Below are positions 26,988-41,756 of a stretch of DNA of 64,000 nucleotides, one piece after another. The stretch is from Congeria kusceri (lineage: Eukaryota > Mollusca > Bivalvia > Myida > Dreissenidae). The notes below the pieces were generated by a model that saw nothing but the letters and a program-made list of their open reading frames with translations, was not told where the DNA came from and did not search any database. The stretch lies in assembly GCA_027627225.1 (NCBI GenBank), contig CM051024.1:46165547-46229546 (forward strand). The letters run 5' to 3'. The position numbers were made by a program, and so were the translations under genes. Within the stretch, counting starts at the first letter, position 1. Every line of letters begins with the position of its first letter.

Positions 26988-28565
26988 TGCGCCTTTTATT
27001 CACCGTGCCGTCGGTCGTCGACAAGTCTGCCAAGGAGAGGCTGCGTCTGTCGAGGCGCTCAGAGGCGCCGGCGTCGCTAAACTTCCGGCTGATCCTCGCC
27101 TTTATCAACTGGAAGGTCGACGACTTCCGCTTCTTCTGCCGCTTCTCGACCGGCTCTTCTTCCTCCTCTGCAATCGTCTCATCGGGCAGAGATGTTTTGT
27201 TGAGGTTAGGAGTAGAGGCAGTAATTTCGGGGGATCTTTTTAATGAAAATTTTCCGAAACGCCATTTATGCTTTTTGTGCTCCTTTTTCGAGCTGTCTCC
27301 TTCGTCTCGCTCTGCATTTGCCGCGTCTGCGGTCTTTTCCTTGCCAGTTGATTTCTTCTTTCCAAACTGAAAGGACCAACTCTTCTTCTTCAATTTGGCC
27401 CCTGTTGGATTTTCCGGCTTATCTACGTATTGTATTTTCGAGTTCATACCTGTCCCTGAATCAGAAGATGCGTTTGACTTACTCTCTTCCTTGTCTGCCT
27501 GGTCGTTAACGATACTAGAATAGTTAATGCCATCAGGACCGCTCTCTACAGCCGCTACAATGGAGCACTCAGATTTCGAGAGATTACCAACATCTACAGC
27601 TAGCTCGTTTATGTACACAAAATCTTCATCATCTTTATCCCCATTAATATAAATCGGCTCAGCCAGCCTTTGTCCAATTACTTTACCTAAATCTTCTTCA
27701 CTATAATTGTCATCAGCAGTTTCATTAACTGCTACACGTTCATCTTTGCCATCTAGCTCTTTATTCTGTTTCTTTTGGGGAACAGCATATTCAACGGTGT
27801 CAACCTGCTTTTCGCACACCTTTTCAACCACAATACCGCTGTCAAGAGAATTAAGTCGCTTTACTTCATTCTCGTCCTCTGATGAATTATTTAGAGACGA
27901 AGAAGTATTCAAATTTTCAGAATCCCCTGTCTCCCTTACGCCTGATGTCTGAATAACACCATCAGTAGCATCTTTGCCATTTACATCCGCAACAACAACT
28001 TCGGAGTCCGAGCTCTTTCTCTTGCTAAATTTAAACATGTTGGAGAACACGTTTGGCTTCGATCCTTTTTTCTCTGACTTTCTCTTTGACTTGGCAGTAT
28101 CATCCACTACCCCTTTTATCTTTTTCGATTTAACTTTACTCTTTTTACCTTTAGCATCAGTTTTAGAACTACCACTGTTTAAATTAGTGTCATTTTCAGT
28201 CCTGACCTCTAAACCACTTTGAAAATCATTTTCAGTAACGGTTTCGAAAGCGTTTTTCTCGTCAATCACTTCGACATCGCTATAAGGAACAGCAACAACA
28301 GTTTCTAAAGCAGCGACATCGGTTTTATCTGCTTGCTGAATTTCATGGACCTGCTCAGCAGTGTTCCCCGCCTCTTCAGCATCTATATCAGTGACCGGTT
28401 CGGACTGTGAGGGTCTGCTGACGGAGCGACTGATAGATCTTCGGACGGCCCTTTCTGCGGCTTCTGTGATAAGGGCTTTACATTCCTCGACGATGTTGTC
28501 GTCTGCGTCGTCAACCTCGACCTCCTTGTTTGGTTCTTTCTCTTCTGTTGTCTGCTTTTCAGCTT
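26988..28565 (-). CDS. Exon B, unit 2
   Basis: 1578 bp, open, phase 1-1, protein identical to unit 1, including all basic-aromatic clusters and both YIN motifs. Splice sites are unchanged. Confidence 0.85.
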
Positions 28566-28583
28566 CTGTAATAATAAACATAC

Positions 28584-28821
28584 GAAGCGTGTCGTTGGAA
28601 AACCGGACTTAATGCACGTTCATAAAGTGTCGTCCCGGAACAGTCCGCACCGGCTGATTCAGGACGACACTTTCCGCTTTTATCGTATTTTCTGTTTCAA
28701 GGAAGTCTCTTCTAAACATAAATCCACTGTAGGGGGAAAGTGCCGTCCTGGATTAGCCTGTGCGGACTGCACATGCTGATCCGGGATAACACTTAACGCA
28801 CGTGCATTGAGTCCCACAACA
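28584..28821. mobile_element. TIR element next to the exon B acceptor, unit 2
   Basis: As at 9755, with a T for G change at 28620, and with 'ggggaaagtgccg' where unit 1 has 'ggggaatgtgccg'. Confidence 0.85.
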
Positions 28822-29465
28822 ACACACATATTACATATTTCTTATTTGTTAATCGTGTTCTTGCTATCATACTTTCGAAGATTTCAGACAATTCAACAGA
28901 GCTTTATAAATGTTAAAAAAAATAAATATATCACACTTGAAACTTGTTTAGAAAAAACAACAACAAGAACAACACATATCATACCATTCAATATAATTTG
29001 ATTTAACGTTGATGATGTATATGTGTGTGTTATTGTATTTGATGTGTAATTGGTTTACATAAAATATACACTATTTACACATCGGTACTGATTAAAATTG
29101 TTGAGATTGTGTTGTTGTTGTTTTCTGAATAAAACACACGGTGCTTTATGCATAACCTGTATCCTCGATGCCTTGAAGCGTTTAATACAATGCTGTTACT
29201 CTTTCGTACACAGAAAACATTGTTAGATCACAAGCACTCACAGTCCACACTATCCTGCGCTACACAGTTCCTGGATCTAGGAAGCTTTTTTGGCTTTAAA
29301 GATAATGTTATAATTTATTTTCCGGCGTCCCGTGACAAATTGTTTATAAATACATTTCGTAAACACAGATAAAATTGCGACACATATGCTCAGTGATTCA
29401 GTAAAAAAGGCAAATAACCCCAAGCAAAAAGACAAGGAGTTGTCTGAAAATGTCTTTAAAATGCC

Positions 29466-29671
<206 letters not shown>

Positions 29672-29914
29672 GCTTGTCGTGGGAAAACCAGGCTTAATGC
29701 AGGTGCGTAAAGTGTCGTCCCGGATCAGCCTGTGCAATAGGCACAGGCTTATTCAAAACGGCACTTTCCGCTTTATGGTATTTTATGTTTATAAAAAGAC
29801 TCTTCAAAACATAAATCCACTGCAGGCGGAAAGTGCCGTCCCGGATCAGACTGAGCAGCCTGTGACGACACTTAACGCACATGCATTAAGCCTGGTTTTC
29901 CCACGACACGCCTC
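29672..29914. mobile_element. TIR element after the microsatellite, unit 2
   Basis: Matches 10837-11079, but its right terminus reads 'ggttttcccacgac', the consensus of other copies, where units 1 and 3 read 'ggtttccccacgac'. Confidence 0.88.
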
Positions 29915-30721
29915 TATTATATTTATTCATCGGATCTCTTAGTATATAGTACCATTTCATCGGTGTTGTCGTAGTTACGTATATATCTGGAAACTTTCGA
30001 GTAAAATGTTAATTTTCACCTGTATCTTTATGGAATAAAGTGTTTTGATTAAAAGATTGATCATGTTAAAATCTCAGCCAATACTATAGACGCTGAATTG
30101 GAACAACTGCATCACATATCGTCTGTCATTAGGGCTACACAGGTTAAGATTCTTCGGGTTTTTTTGCGTTAGTCAAGGTCTAAATCTGAGCGTTACTACC
30201 ATAAGACACTACGTCAACGTATGTACCGGTAGTGCATGTATCACTAAGTATATATATGGACGGATAGGGTCTCGAGATGTCGTAGTCATGATAATTTCAT
30301 ATTTCCGGTAAATGTGATCCCGACCCATAATTTTGTGGAAGTTCAGTATCATGTGTTAATATTTTTGGTTTGTGAATCAATCATAATGTGGGAGTGGTCA
30401 TACTGTAAACAAGGCGTTTAATGTCATACGGGGATCGAACACGTCCGTCGGCATGCCGTTTGACTGCTTTACGGCCAGAAATCACCAGCGCAAGCATAAA
30501 TCGCCATTACTGTCAGCTGTGGACAGTTTTACATCCCTCTGTTACAATGACATGAAAGGCCCGAGAGAATTGTCGCTTTACCAAAGGCGGACACATGTAA
30601 CGGCGTCGTTGACAGGTTTGGTTTGTCGTAAAAATCGGTGTAGATAGTTCGAGACAACACAAGACCACCGAGGGAGATATGGTCTGGCACAGAACGCGCA
30701 CAATTCAAATGTAACTTAAAT

Positions 30722-30982
30722 GAGGCATGTCGTGGGAAACCCGGGCTTAATGCATCTGCGTAAAGTGTCGTCCTGGATCAGCCTGTGCAGTCCGCACATG
30801 CTAATCTAAAACGACACTTTCCGCTGTTAATGGTATTTTCTGTTCATGGAAGTCTCATCTAAACATAAATCCACTGTAGGCGGAAAGTGTCGTCCCGGAT
30901 AAGCCCGTGTGGACTGCACAGGCTAATCCGGGACGACACTTTACGCACATGCATTAAGCCGGATTTTCTCACGACACGCCTC
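30722..30982. mobile_element. Complete TIR element, unit 2
   Basis: Matches 11887-12147, with a private change in the right terminus ('ttttctcacgac'). Confidence 0.9.
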
Positions 30983-32083
30983 AAATAAATTTGGAACATG
31001 TTTAATCAAAGAGCCATATACTTTATAGTACAAGTTATATGACATGGTAACATCGTATTCATTGAACACATCCGGGTAATATAATAAATATTTTTTTTAG
31101 TTAAACATGCATGTTTGATTTTATTTGCGAAGAAGTGATTTTTCGATAAAAAAAAATCCTTCTTATTTTATAGTACGTATACGCAATAAAACTTTATTAT
31201 ATCTCCTTGATTTTATTTTAGTTTCTGATTATTACAAAATAAGTTGCGGATAATTTACGTTACCAAAAGCTGTTTCTTTAAATTATGTCAAATATTTAAA
31301 ATACTTCATACCATCACCTCAACGACGAGCATAAAACTGTGCTTTATACGAAACCGAGCAAAATAGAGCGCGCAAAATAGCATTACATCTGAAGTTCTGA
31401 ACACCTCGAAGTAATTTGTGTCAGCTATTTACTTGTAATCCTTGTAATGTTATTTAATTGGCTCAGAATTGAAGCACATTTCTGCGGAGTGTTGAAATTT
31501 AATGTCGCACATGTATCGCCAATTAAATTCGCACAGAGTGGTTGAAACACGCGTTTGTACTTTGGCATCTATTTCAGGGGCTCGCGTTTAATTTCAAAAT
31601 AATATGTTCGTATGACCTTCGACAAACGGAGCGTTATTAATGTCCAAGGCATTGTAAACGCCAGTTGCGCCTGGTATTCAAACTGAAAAAAGTATATAAA
31701 AAACTTTCTGATTTTCTGATGCAGCAGTAGTATGAAAAATAATATGCGTGAAATTAACATTACATTAACAGTGATTTAGTCATAAGTACTTTGTGGAAAG
31801 CATTCCGAAAAAAAATATAGTTTTATTACTTTGTCACTTTTCCCGACATTATTTCATCATTCTGAACAGAAATAACGCGGCTACAGTGGTCACTACAATA
31901 GTAATAACGAAGATATTTTGAGTGAGATGTCAGCCAGGAAAGAAGTATAAAGTTATACACGCATTTGTCTAACTATCATTTCTGAAGAAATATTTTCTTA
32001 TACATGCACGCAAAACCACGTTTATTTCCTAATATAAAAAGCGAAATTGAATTATTATATCATGAATGTAAAAAGCTAACTTA

Positions 32084-32630
32084 AAGGGTAATACCACTTA
32101 AAAAAAAAAATACAGTTAACATGAAATGGCGGTGTCACTCTTGCTAAAATAGGGAATATGAAATGGCACTACTACTTTAAAGAAAATACTAAATATAGTG
32201 AAAGTGAAATGTCAATACTACTGCAACTATAATATTGAAAATGAATGACAATACCACTTTAACTTAACTTGTGAAAATGAATGGCAATACCTCGTTAACT
32301 AAAGTATTGAAAATGAATGGTAGTGCCACTTTAACTAAAATAGTGAAAATGAATGTCAATACCACTTCAACTAAAATATTGAAAATGAATGGCAATACCA
32401 CTTTAACTAAAATTGTGTAAATTAATGACAATACCACTTTAACTAAAATAGTGAAAATAAATGGTAGTGCCACTTTAACTAAAATAGTGAAAATAAATGG
32501 CAATACCACTTTAACTAAAGTATTGAAAATGAATGGTATAGTGACACTAAAACTACAAGATTGAAAATGAATGGTAGTGCCACTTTAACTAAAATAGTGA
32601 AAATGAATGGTAGTATATACCACTTTAACA
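32084..32630. repeat. 36-bp minisatellite, unit 2
   Basis: Same copy number and variant order as unit 1, so the tract has not changed length since duplication, unlike the microsatellite. Confidence 0.88.
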
Positions 32631-35600
32631 TTGTAAAGTAGAAGTGCAAAACACCTTCAAGCAAACGGAATGCACCCAGCGCTAACAACGGAGGAAGCAC
32701 TTGCGAACCCGTGCCCCCGTGCAGCCCAAACATGAATACACGACTGTCATTAAGTATGTCTACCGCAAATACGATTGTTGTGTTTAGACTCTGGCATCAA
32801 ACAACGCATTTCATCGCCGTTTGGCGAACAGCTCGAATCACTCCGGTGTCCGTCCTACACAACTGTTGGTTGACTCATGTAACTTGTATTATGACGAAGC
32901 AGATTAATAAATAAGCGTATTGAATAGCTGTAGTTTTTGCAGTTAAGACATTAAATGGCTTTTTAATACGAAAATATGTGAACAAGTCCGTTTCAATAAC
33001 TTTAAGATGTACGAGCGTCTATGAAATTATTGTGGGAGATAACATGTAAGATGTTGTAAACACACTTACTAGTAGTATGACAATACGTGAGACTTCTTAA
33101 GGTATGCATTGTTTTACACTAGTCTAGGTCAAAGTGTTTAACAGCGTTAGTATCAGACTAAGATATTAATATGGACAGAGCACCTTATAAAAGTGACAAT
33201 GAATTTGAACACGTGACAGCAGATGGTTTAATTTAACTTTGGAATGCAATATGTCTGAGCCGCCGGAAATGCAAATGCAGCTTTACGCTTTAGTCAGTTA
33301 ATAAATGATAATGAATTACATACTCAAATTTCAGAATGCCATCTCAGATGTAACAGTATGAAAAAAGAACATCCTGTTCTAATCTTAACAGCAATAAATA
33401 GACTACTACCCGGTACGGTGTATTTCTCTCTATAATTATGGATTTTTAAAGACCAGAACCAGCGTTTAGACCTTTATTTTGCTGTCTATACCTATTATAA
33501 GTAATTAAATTGAATTGAATTATTAAAATACACGTGACACTTGTTTGTTTCTACTCAAGTTAAACTTTCTGTTAGGTTTACCACCACCAATCCAACTGGA
33601 AATACTAGTACAAGCCCCGTATCAAAGCCATAATGAGGGGTGCGAAAACCAGATGAGCATAAGGGCTTTCTTTGTACGAAATTTTGTAGAATAACATTTG
33701 AGTTAAAATAAAACTAAATGCATTTTAACCAGTATTTAGACAGTTAACTATTGTTAATGCAATGACATATCATTGCTATTTAATATAGATCGCATTTTTT
33801 ATTTAAAATCTTTTACTTCATTATGTTCAACTTCTCATCTACAACTTCAGTATAAGGAGATTCAATTATCCGAGCGCGTATTCATGACGTAAACATTTGA
33901 GAATCTCTAAATTGTATCATTTAATGTGCGACGCCAGCAAATGTGTGAGTGAGAGAGATATCAAAGAAACGGTATAGCAACACACACACTATGTAATTTG
34001 CTTTTCAGCCACCCGAGATAGTGTATACTTAGGCTACAATGAACTATTTCGGCCAATACTTGTTTTACAAACTATTTGGTAAGATAAGACGGTTGGTATC
34101 AGAAGTGTAAATCGTTGAAAAAGATATAGCTTTACGATTCATCGCTATTTTCGTGCAAAACTGCGAGTTTCTAATGTTTCGTGTTTTAGTTTTAGACACG
34201 CCATCGTATCAAATGTATGTAGTATTTGTAGCAACACAACTTCATACCGCGTTTTATGTATGCTGCACAATATGTCTGCACGTAATAACACTTACACTGA
34301 ACTGTTCTTAAGAAAGTAGGATACATAAAACAAAAATGCAGAAAAGATTAAAGGCGCTAACAAGGAGATACACGTTTCACTAAACATTAAGAGTTTAATG
34401 TTGAGATAACAAACATGTAAAATAATACATTATGAGCTAACAACTTATGCACATTTTCATAAAATAAATAAATTGGAACGGTTGGAAGTTCAGTTTGGTG
34501 TTTATATTTTCAACACTACGAAACTAGTCGAAGTGCCTGGTGCTATATGTAGAATATCGTGTAGCTCGTCGAATGTTAACGGTGAATAGTCGGACTTGAT
34601 CCGCGTCGACACGACATTCGGCAGTAAATAAAGCTAGTGTTTGTAAACAGTTTTACTTGAACCATCAGCGTTTTTGCAATAACAATATACAGAAAACCAA
34701 ATCTTTCTGACGTAGGATATATACTAATGTAAACAGTTGCTACGACAGGCCACAAGATACAAAGTTTTATAATAGTCTGACATTTGGCCATGTTCGCCTT
34801 AAATATGCCTGTCATTAATCATTTATAGTAAATTATACGCAACCCATATAGTGTATGTTTTAAAACCAGAATGTATAAGATATTATAAACATGAACACAA
34901 ATCACGTAACGACGAAGATAAACTGAATGAAATAATATAAATACAAATTATGAGATACCTATATATACATATACAATCAACAAAACAGAGGATTCTTGTT
35001 TTTCTATTATTTATTTACTTTAATATAGTAAATGCAGCAGAATGATCAATACATTTAAGAAGCATTAATACACTAAATACGATGCTGTTTTAAATAATAA
35101 AGAAAGGACATGAAATTTGATTTAAGCAACTTTGACAACGCGGTATTTGCTGTACAATGAAAGCTTTCGCATGCCGTGTGCCAATTAAATTCCCCCATTC
35201 CACTTAAATTATGCGAAACTGTAGGGTTAATACTGTAGACGTTCACAATTATTTAATTCCTCAGTCAATGTAACGAAAATCACAACCAGAAATTAAAACA
35301 TTTGAAATGTGTAAAACAGGGTCAATTACATTCGATCCATTTTATCAAAGGATATAAAGATAGTATTTAAAACCTAAAAACTTCATTTTCATTGTAAACA
35401 CGAACACCTGTGGGAAAAAACAATCCAAATAATGAATTCAAAGTGCCTCGGGCGAACCTTGATTCGCATTATTTACTGTTAAGGGAACCAGTTATGCAGA
35501 ATAATTTCTTTTCGTTATTATTGAATTGAAATAAGTAATACAAACACTAATACTAAAACGTATTCCAACTACATTAATTCATACACACGTGCACGTAATG

Positions 35601-35714
35601 GCCAACACGGGCCCACTAGAGAACAGTGTTGCTTTTGTATACACCTGCATTCAAACTGTCAGGATAACGGTGATATATATCTGGTATCATATTTTTGTAT
35701 GAATATTAACGTAC

Positions 35715-35920
35715 CTGTGGGTCCTTGATTCACTTCCTGATCATAAGACGGCTGCGAAATGACTCCTTCCGAGTTCTTTCCGTTTACGTCCGTTGGGTCG
35801 TCGAGCACCGGAAGTACCAGATCAGGGACGCTGTAGTCGCTGTCCACCAAGACCTTGTGGAATGTGCAGCTCTTTCCGGTCCCACCGACGCTCTCCTTGA
35901 CCCCCTCCCCTGGGATAGTT
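35715..35920 (-). pseudogene. Exon A, unit 2: frameshifted copy (206 bp)
   Basis: Identical to unit 1 exon A, including the one-base loss and the Cys, Ser and Ile variants. Splice signals are intact. If an upstream phase 1 exon were spliced to it, translation would stop inside the exon. Confidence 0.65.
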
Positions 35921-37552
35921 CTGCAGAGCGCGATTATATTTTTCTTACTAAATTTAGTGAATTCACTTCTTATAATGTTATCAAATACATATGCATAGCT
36001 TATTTAAGATCGTTCGATAGTTCTATGCCTTTTTTCGAGAGTATTAATTTCAGCGTAAAACCATATTAACAAACACTGTAAATTATACGATTGTCATGTT
36101 GCTTTGTTGTTGTTGTTGTTTTTTTCCTAAAAAATCAGTTATATACTCTCGTAGTTATAAGCACAGTAACATACTTGTATAAACTCAAACTAAAGTTACT
36201 TCAAACGAATACAACTGCATGTCAAAATTCACAACAGTAAATCCTGGTAAATTCCGTGTACAACTTACAGACACGAGCCAATAAGCTGTCTGATAATGTC
36301 GAAGTAAAATCCAAGAAAATGCATTTATACACTTTATACATACACTCGCGTACAGCGCTTAATAAATCATAGTTCACAACCGAGTTTTCATTTACCTTCA
36401 CCGCCTTAAGTAAAATCTTCCGCGCTGTCTTATTTGAGAGGCTTTAAATGTAAATCACTGACATGTAGTAGAAAACGCGACTTTACGTTTTGACAGTCTT
36501 CTATTGTATGTACATTCAGTGCATATTTCGAAATCTACCAAAAATGAACGGGCATATAGAGCTTAGCTACAATGTTATCTCGGTACATTTTTACATTGAA
36601 AGAAAAACGTGTCCAAAAGAAGTTTTTTATGATATGTTTGATCTTTGATTTTATCTTGTTGCTATTGTTGTATATTCGATGTTAGAAAACGAAGATTATT
36701 AACTATCAAATTGTGTCTTATTTCCCCCCAAAAACAATGACGTAAATATTTAAAGGGACTTATTCACATATATTTGTATCTACACTGTCATAAAATGTCG
36801 TCATTGCAAAAACTAAATAATTTAGAACAACCAACTCAAATATTCTGTCGCGAAAAACATATTGCCTTTGCCGGGGTTCGAGCCTAAACCTTCGAATCAA
36901 AAGTCGGTCACGCTATCCTCTAGGCAAGATGGACTTACACACTGTAATATGAGTTCTTTTTATCGTTATATAAGTGGTACACAAGTTTTAAAATATCAGC
37001 AAAAGGAATTACAAATACTAAATTGTAATTGTATCCATTTCAATTGATATTTATGTACCAATTACACCTTATTTCTAAAACATTTATGTACTTATCAATG
37101 ACACCTTATTTGCAAAAACATTTTTATATACAACGAACGTTTCTTGCTGGAATCTATGTCCAAAATTGGAAATTGTCAATTTACCAATTTGTGGATAGGA
37201 CACTTTAATGTAGTTTAACATTTCATAATATGTACAAACCGATATTGAAAGCACATGTACGAATGCCATAATAACTATCGCATTGCGAAGTGTGAGAGAT
37301 ACTAGTACAGCATGCGAATGTATGGATAGTTTCTTGAATATGTACAGGTTTTTGCATGTAAATGTGTAGGATTGTTACGAAGGCATACATTATGATGTGA
37401 TTAGGTAAGTTTGTTTGCATTATAAATCTGTACCTGCTGAAGTGCATTTATGGTTGTTACAAGAATTTATCAGCGAAGCACATTTATTTATACATGATTG
37501 TTATAGTTATATCTAGGATTTAGCTTATAGAGAAGCATGGATATTAATATTC
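35921..37552. other. Noncoding spacer upstream of exon A, unit 2
   Basis: As 17087-18718, with one base difference noticed (18478 in unit 1). No gene recognised. Confidence 0.6.
36865..36930 (-). pseudogene. Degenerate tRNA-like sequence, unit 2
   Basis: Identical to 18031-18096. Confidence 0.5.
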
Positions 37553-37811
37553 GAGGCGTGTCGTGGGAAAACCGGGCTTAATGCATGTGCGTGCAGTGTC
37601 GTCCCGGATTAGCCTGTGCAGTCCGCACAGGCTAATCTGGGACGACACTTTACGCCTACAGCGGATTTATGTTTAGAAGAGACTACCTCGAAACATAAAA
37701 AAAAACAAAAGCGGAAAGTGTCGTCCTTAATTAGCCTGTGCGGCCTGCACAGGCTGATCTGGGACGACACTACGCACATAAATTGTGCCCGGTTTTCCCA
37801 CGACTCGACTC
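37553..37811. mobile_element. TIR element spanning the unit 2/unit 3 junction (hybrid copy)
   Basis: Same hybrid structure and sequence as 18719-18977, so both junctions descend from one recombination event. Confidence 0.88.
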
Positions 37812-40005
37812 AAATTTAGTGTAGGCCTCGTTTCCCTCATTTTCACGTCGCTGTGCGTCGTTAAGTTCGAGCGTTGGCACTTTATAGACCCCATCTCACA
37901 CAATTACTGTTTTATTGAAAACACGTGTCCGTCAACAGTTTTGCTACTTGATAATTACCGGTATTGTCTAATAACTCTAAAAAGAAAAACCGTTTAGCGT
38001 ATGTCATTTAAGGTTTGTACGCTTTGTATGTTTCTAATTTTCCGTGGCATTCCGTTTACATGGCCCTTTAGTGTCATTCAAAAATACACCGAAGACTTCT
38101 TCTAAAATTATTTATGCACATATAGATCTAGACTTGGACATTCATAAACGTATGAATAATAATCCAGTTTAAATCTAACCCAAATCTTACATTCGCAAGA
38201 ATGAAATACATAAGTTGAAGACTTGAATTTTGTTTGTTTCGTCCACATAAATGCTTACCATTTACAACATACCCTTCAGTATACAAAGAACACTGTTGTA
38301 TTGAAATAGTTTTGATGATGAACTTTGTACAAGTCGATTATACAATTTCTGTTCTGTTCTAAATTCCAAAAGTTTATTCGCATCCTACTACCACACAATC
38401 GCACAATGCTTGCCGTTTTTTTTATTACAAAAATAATTGATATGTACATGTAAACAACTATGTACACTGATGACACGAAAGTAGATATTCCATGATTTTC
38501 AACCACATAAAATCCATCATTGCACAATGCTGACAAAAATATATAGAAGTATATTAAAATATATAATATTATTAATAATTATATACACATACATTCACCC
38601 TTCTGTCAATGTGTGCATAATCAACAGAATTTGAAAGAAAACCAGTATACGGATATTTAAAAACAAATGTCATCTATATATGATCATATTGCAAAGCATA
38701 CACGCCTTAAGTGCAAAACTCTTGAATACAAACAGTTGTGAAGGTCAATATATCTCAGAGTCACATATTACCTAAACAAAATATATAACACACGTGAAAC
38801 ATGCCCATTACTTAACTGGAAACACATATTGCTAACATTCCGATAATTAATTTATTAAATAAATAGCAGGTTCTAATAAATGTGGTTAAAAGTACACAGA
38901 GACTATGCACTGAGTAGCAAGCACACTTATCATAACTAAAAACATGTATTTGTATATGCTTACATACCCCATTGTCCAATTATTACAAGACAATATATTG
39001 CATGGAACATTATCAGGATCATATAATTCTACAACATCTCTAAAATCAGTTTCAACCTTCTAACTCGTGAGAGAATTTAATGCTAACGTAACGATGACTT
39101 CCTATGCTACAGAGACCTACAGTTAAGCTCTCACACTAGTTTTACTGACGACTAAAACCCCCCGTTTTCGCATACGGATGTTACTGCTTTTTACATTTAC
39201 AAACAGTATTTCATTTGTTAAACTGATTTTTCCATCAAGTGAGCGACTACTGTCACTTCATGCTAGTTTGTATCTTGTTTATATTTTGCCACAAGAAACT
39301 GTAATAAGTGTTAAACGGATACAATATTATTAGTCATTCAACATATTTCATGTTAAATATACACATCTGTATTTAATTGTCATAAACCGAATTAATTTAA
39401 CGACTTAGTTCATTAATCTTAAGCTCTGTACAGTAACCGACTATGTATCATCATATGTGGCTGACAACAATATTCACATCTTGTCTATTCGCTGTATTCA
39501 ACAGGTACGTTTCTACTCAGCAGACACTATTTCTCCACTGAATGATTGCTCCCTACAGTTACTCAACGATTTGTCACCGTATGGCTGACAACCGTATAAC
39601 GCACATACCGGTAGGTTCTTTTGTCAGGAACCTTGGTCCGTATTCACAAAGCTTATTAGGTAAAACTTAAGTAAATTTCTTAAATTCATTAAATTCCTTA
39701 AGTCTGTGGCTGTTTCATGTATAGGTCATTTTACATTAAAATGTTTCAAACTATTAAATATTGCTCAGATGTTTTATATTTTTCCATTTTGTACCCAGAG
39801 ATCACTGGATTCCACGTAGAATTTTATATTAGATTTTCACTTAAATACAACTGAAGATATGATTTCCATTAGGAGCTTTGTGAAACCTAGCCAATGTCTG
39901 TGTAGCTCTGCTCTGTAGCCAACAATTTCCAACCATATTGCTGACAACCAATCACTCCCATGTGTCTATCTCTTCATTGTAGCTATCAGACCGACTGCTG
40001 CTACA
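37812..40005. other. Noncoding flank downstream of the stop codon, unit 3
   Basis: Agrees with unit 2 at the sites where unit 1 differs. No gene seen. Confidence 0.6.
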
Positions 40006-41282
40006 CTAACTCGATTCCACCTGGACGCCCACGCTTGCTGTTAAGGCCACCTTGTCGGTAAATCCCAAATCCTTCTCAAGATCCAGCGGTTCACTGTTGT
40101 CCGGCACTTGGACACCAACCTCCTTCATCAGTACAATTTTCTTATTAAATGGAACGTGAATATCTGTACATGCATTTACTTCCACGTGTGATGCCTTTTC
40201 CGTGGGTGTCGAGGGAATAAAATTTACCGTCAAATTTAATTCAGACACATACTTAGCTTCCTCTTCAAAACTGAGCGCACGTTCTTTAGTCGTAGAGTCT
40301 TCGCCAAAACTCATTGCACGTTCTGTACTGTTACACTCTTCTTCAATATTAGTTGCACTTTCTTTAGTGTTTACCTCTGATTGCGCTTGTGCGGACTCGG
40401 GCACAATCTGAGCTATATCCTTTATTTCTTCTGCATGTGTTGTTTCTGACTGTTCAGTATCCTTAAATGTTAGATGGAACTCATTTTCTTCCGCGTTCGA
40501 TTCAACGGATAACATGCCATTATTTACTTCCTCGCCATTGTCCAGTTTAGTAATATTCACCGCAACAACAGGAACAGCCTGGTTACTTTTTGCAGATTCC
40601 ACCAACTCAGCACTTATGCCATGTTTTTCATCCATTTTACTTTCATTCCCCGATGCAACTGTACCAGATTGCTCTTTGAAAAACATAGCATCTAAAAGTA
40701 CAGCGGGTTTAACCAGTGGTTTGGTTTCAGGTTCGATTGCGGGTTCACTGACAGCGTCTGCGTCAACAAATTCACTTGGAGGTTCAACTATACTTTCATG
40801 TATGTCATCACTGAACGATTGTTGGACAACATCTCGATCCTTTGATTCTGCGTGTTGTTGTTCGTTATATTCTTTGGGTCTTTTACACACCGTTGCATAG
40901 TCGTCATTGCTGAGTTCTATCCTTTCATTGTTAGCTATTGTTGCCTTAACTAAATGAATTGGTAGCGCTGTTTCTGCGATTTTAACATATTCATCGTCAA
41001 TAACAACTTCATTATCTTTGATGTGTGATTGTTCAGCGACCATTTTGATTTCAGGAATTGTCTTAGTTTCACTCGCGACATTGGGCTTTTCGATCGTTTC
41101 TTCTAATGACGATACTTTTTCAGGAGCGGCATTTCCGTTTGGCGACGAATGCTCGCGTTCATCTTCTTTGCTTGCTTCTTGTGCAGCTTTTCCAGCTTTT
41201 GCTGCCTTCGCTGCCTTTTTACGCCTTTTTGCAGGCTTCGGACTTGCCTCTTTATCGTCTTTTAAAGTAGCAACATCACCAT
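40006..41282 (-). CDS. Exon D (terminal), unit 3
   Basis: It encodes residues ~621-1045 of the unit 3 reading frame, identical to the other units. The C terminus carries the two GVQV motifs, and the N-terminal part is Lys/Ala-rich. Confidence 0.87.
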
Positions 41283-41681
41283 CTAAAATAAACATGACAT
41301 TTTTTCTGGCTGGCTTTGTACACACATATGTTACGATGCATCCTTTTCGGTAAAATGCATTTATGATACATTATGTCCAGCTTTGAGTGCTTAATAAATT
41401 AGTAAATGTATTATAGAAAATTTATTCACAGTTAACTACAGTGGAATAACAAACACATTACGAGTGTTATTGTTTCTTTTACGGAACTTAAAGTGGCATG
41501 CATGGCTTTTTCCTCAGCTAAATCTCCAGTACAATACACAAATGCTAAGAGAAATGCACACATAGAATCGTCTTGCTTGGCATTTACCCCTCACTTAGAC
41601 CCGCATACCATACATATGATAGATTTAAATATTTATCTTACCGGATGATTCTTTGGTGACCAAGCAAGTATGTATACCTAC

Positions 41682-41756
41682 CAAGTGACAGGTCCGAGAG
41701 GGACACGCCGTCGATAGCCTCGGAGTCCGGCAGGTCCAGCTCGTCCTCTACAAAAC
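41682..41756 (-). CDS. Exon C, unit 3
   Basis: It encodes residues ~596-620 of the unit 3 frame. Identical to the other units. Confidence 0.82.
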
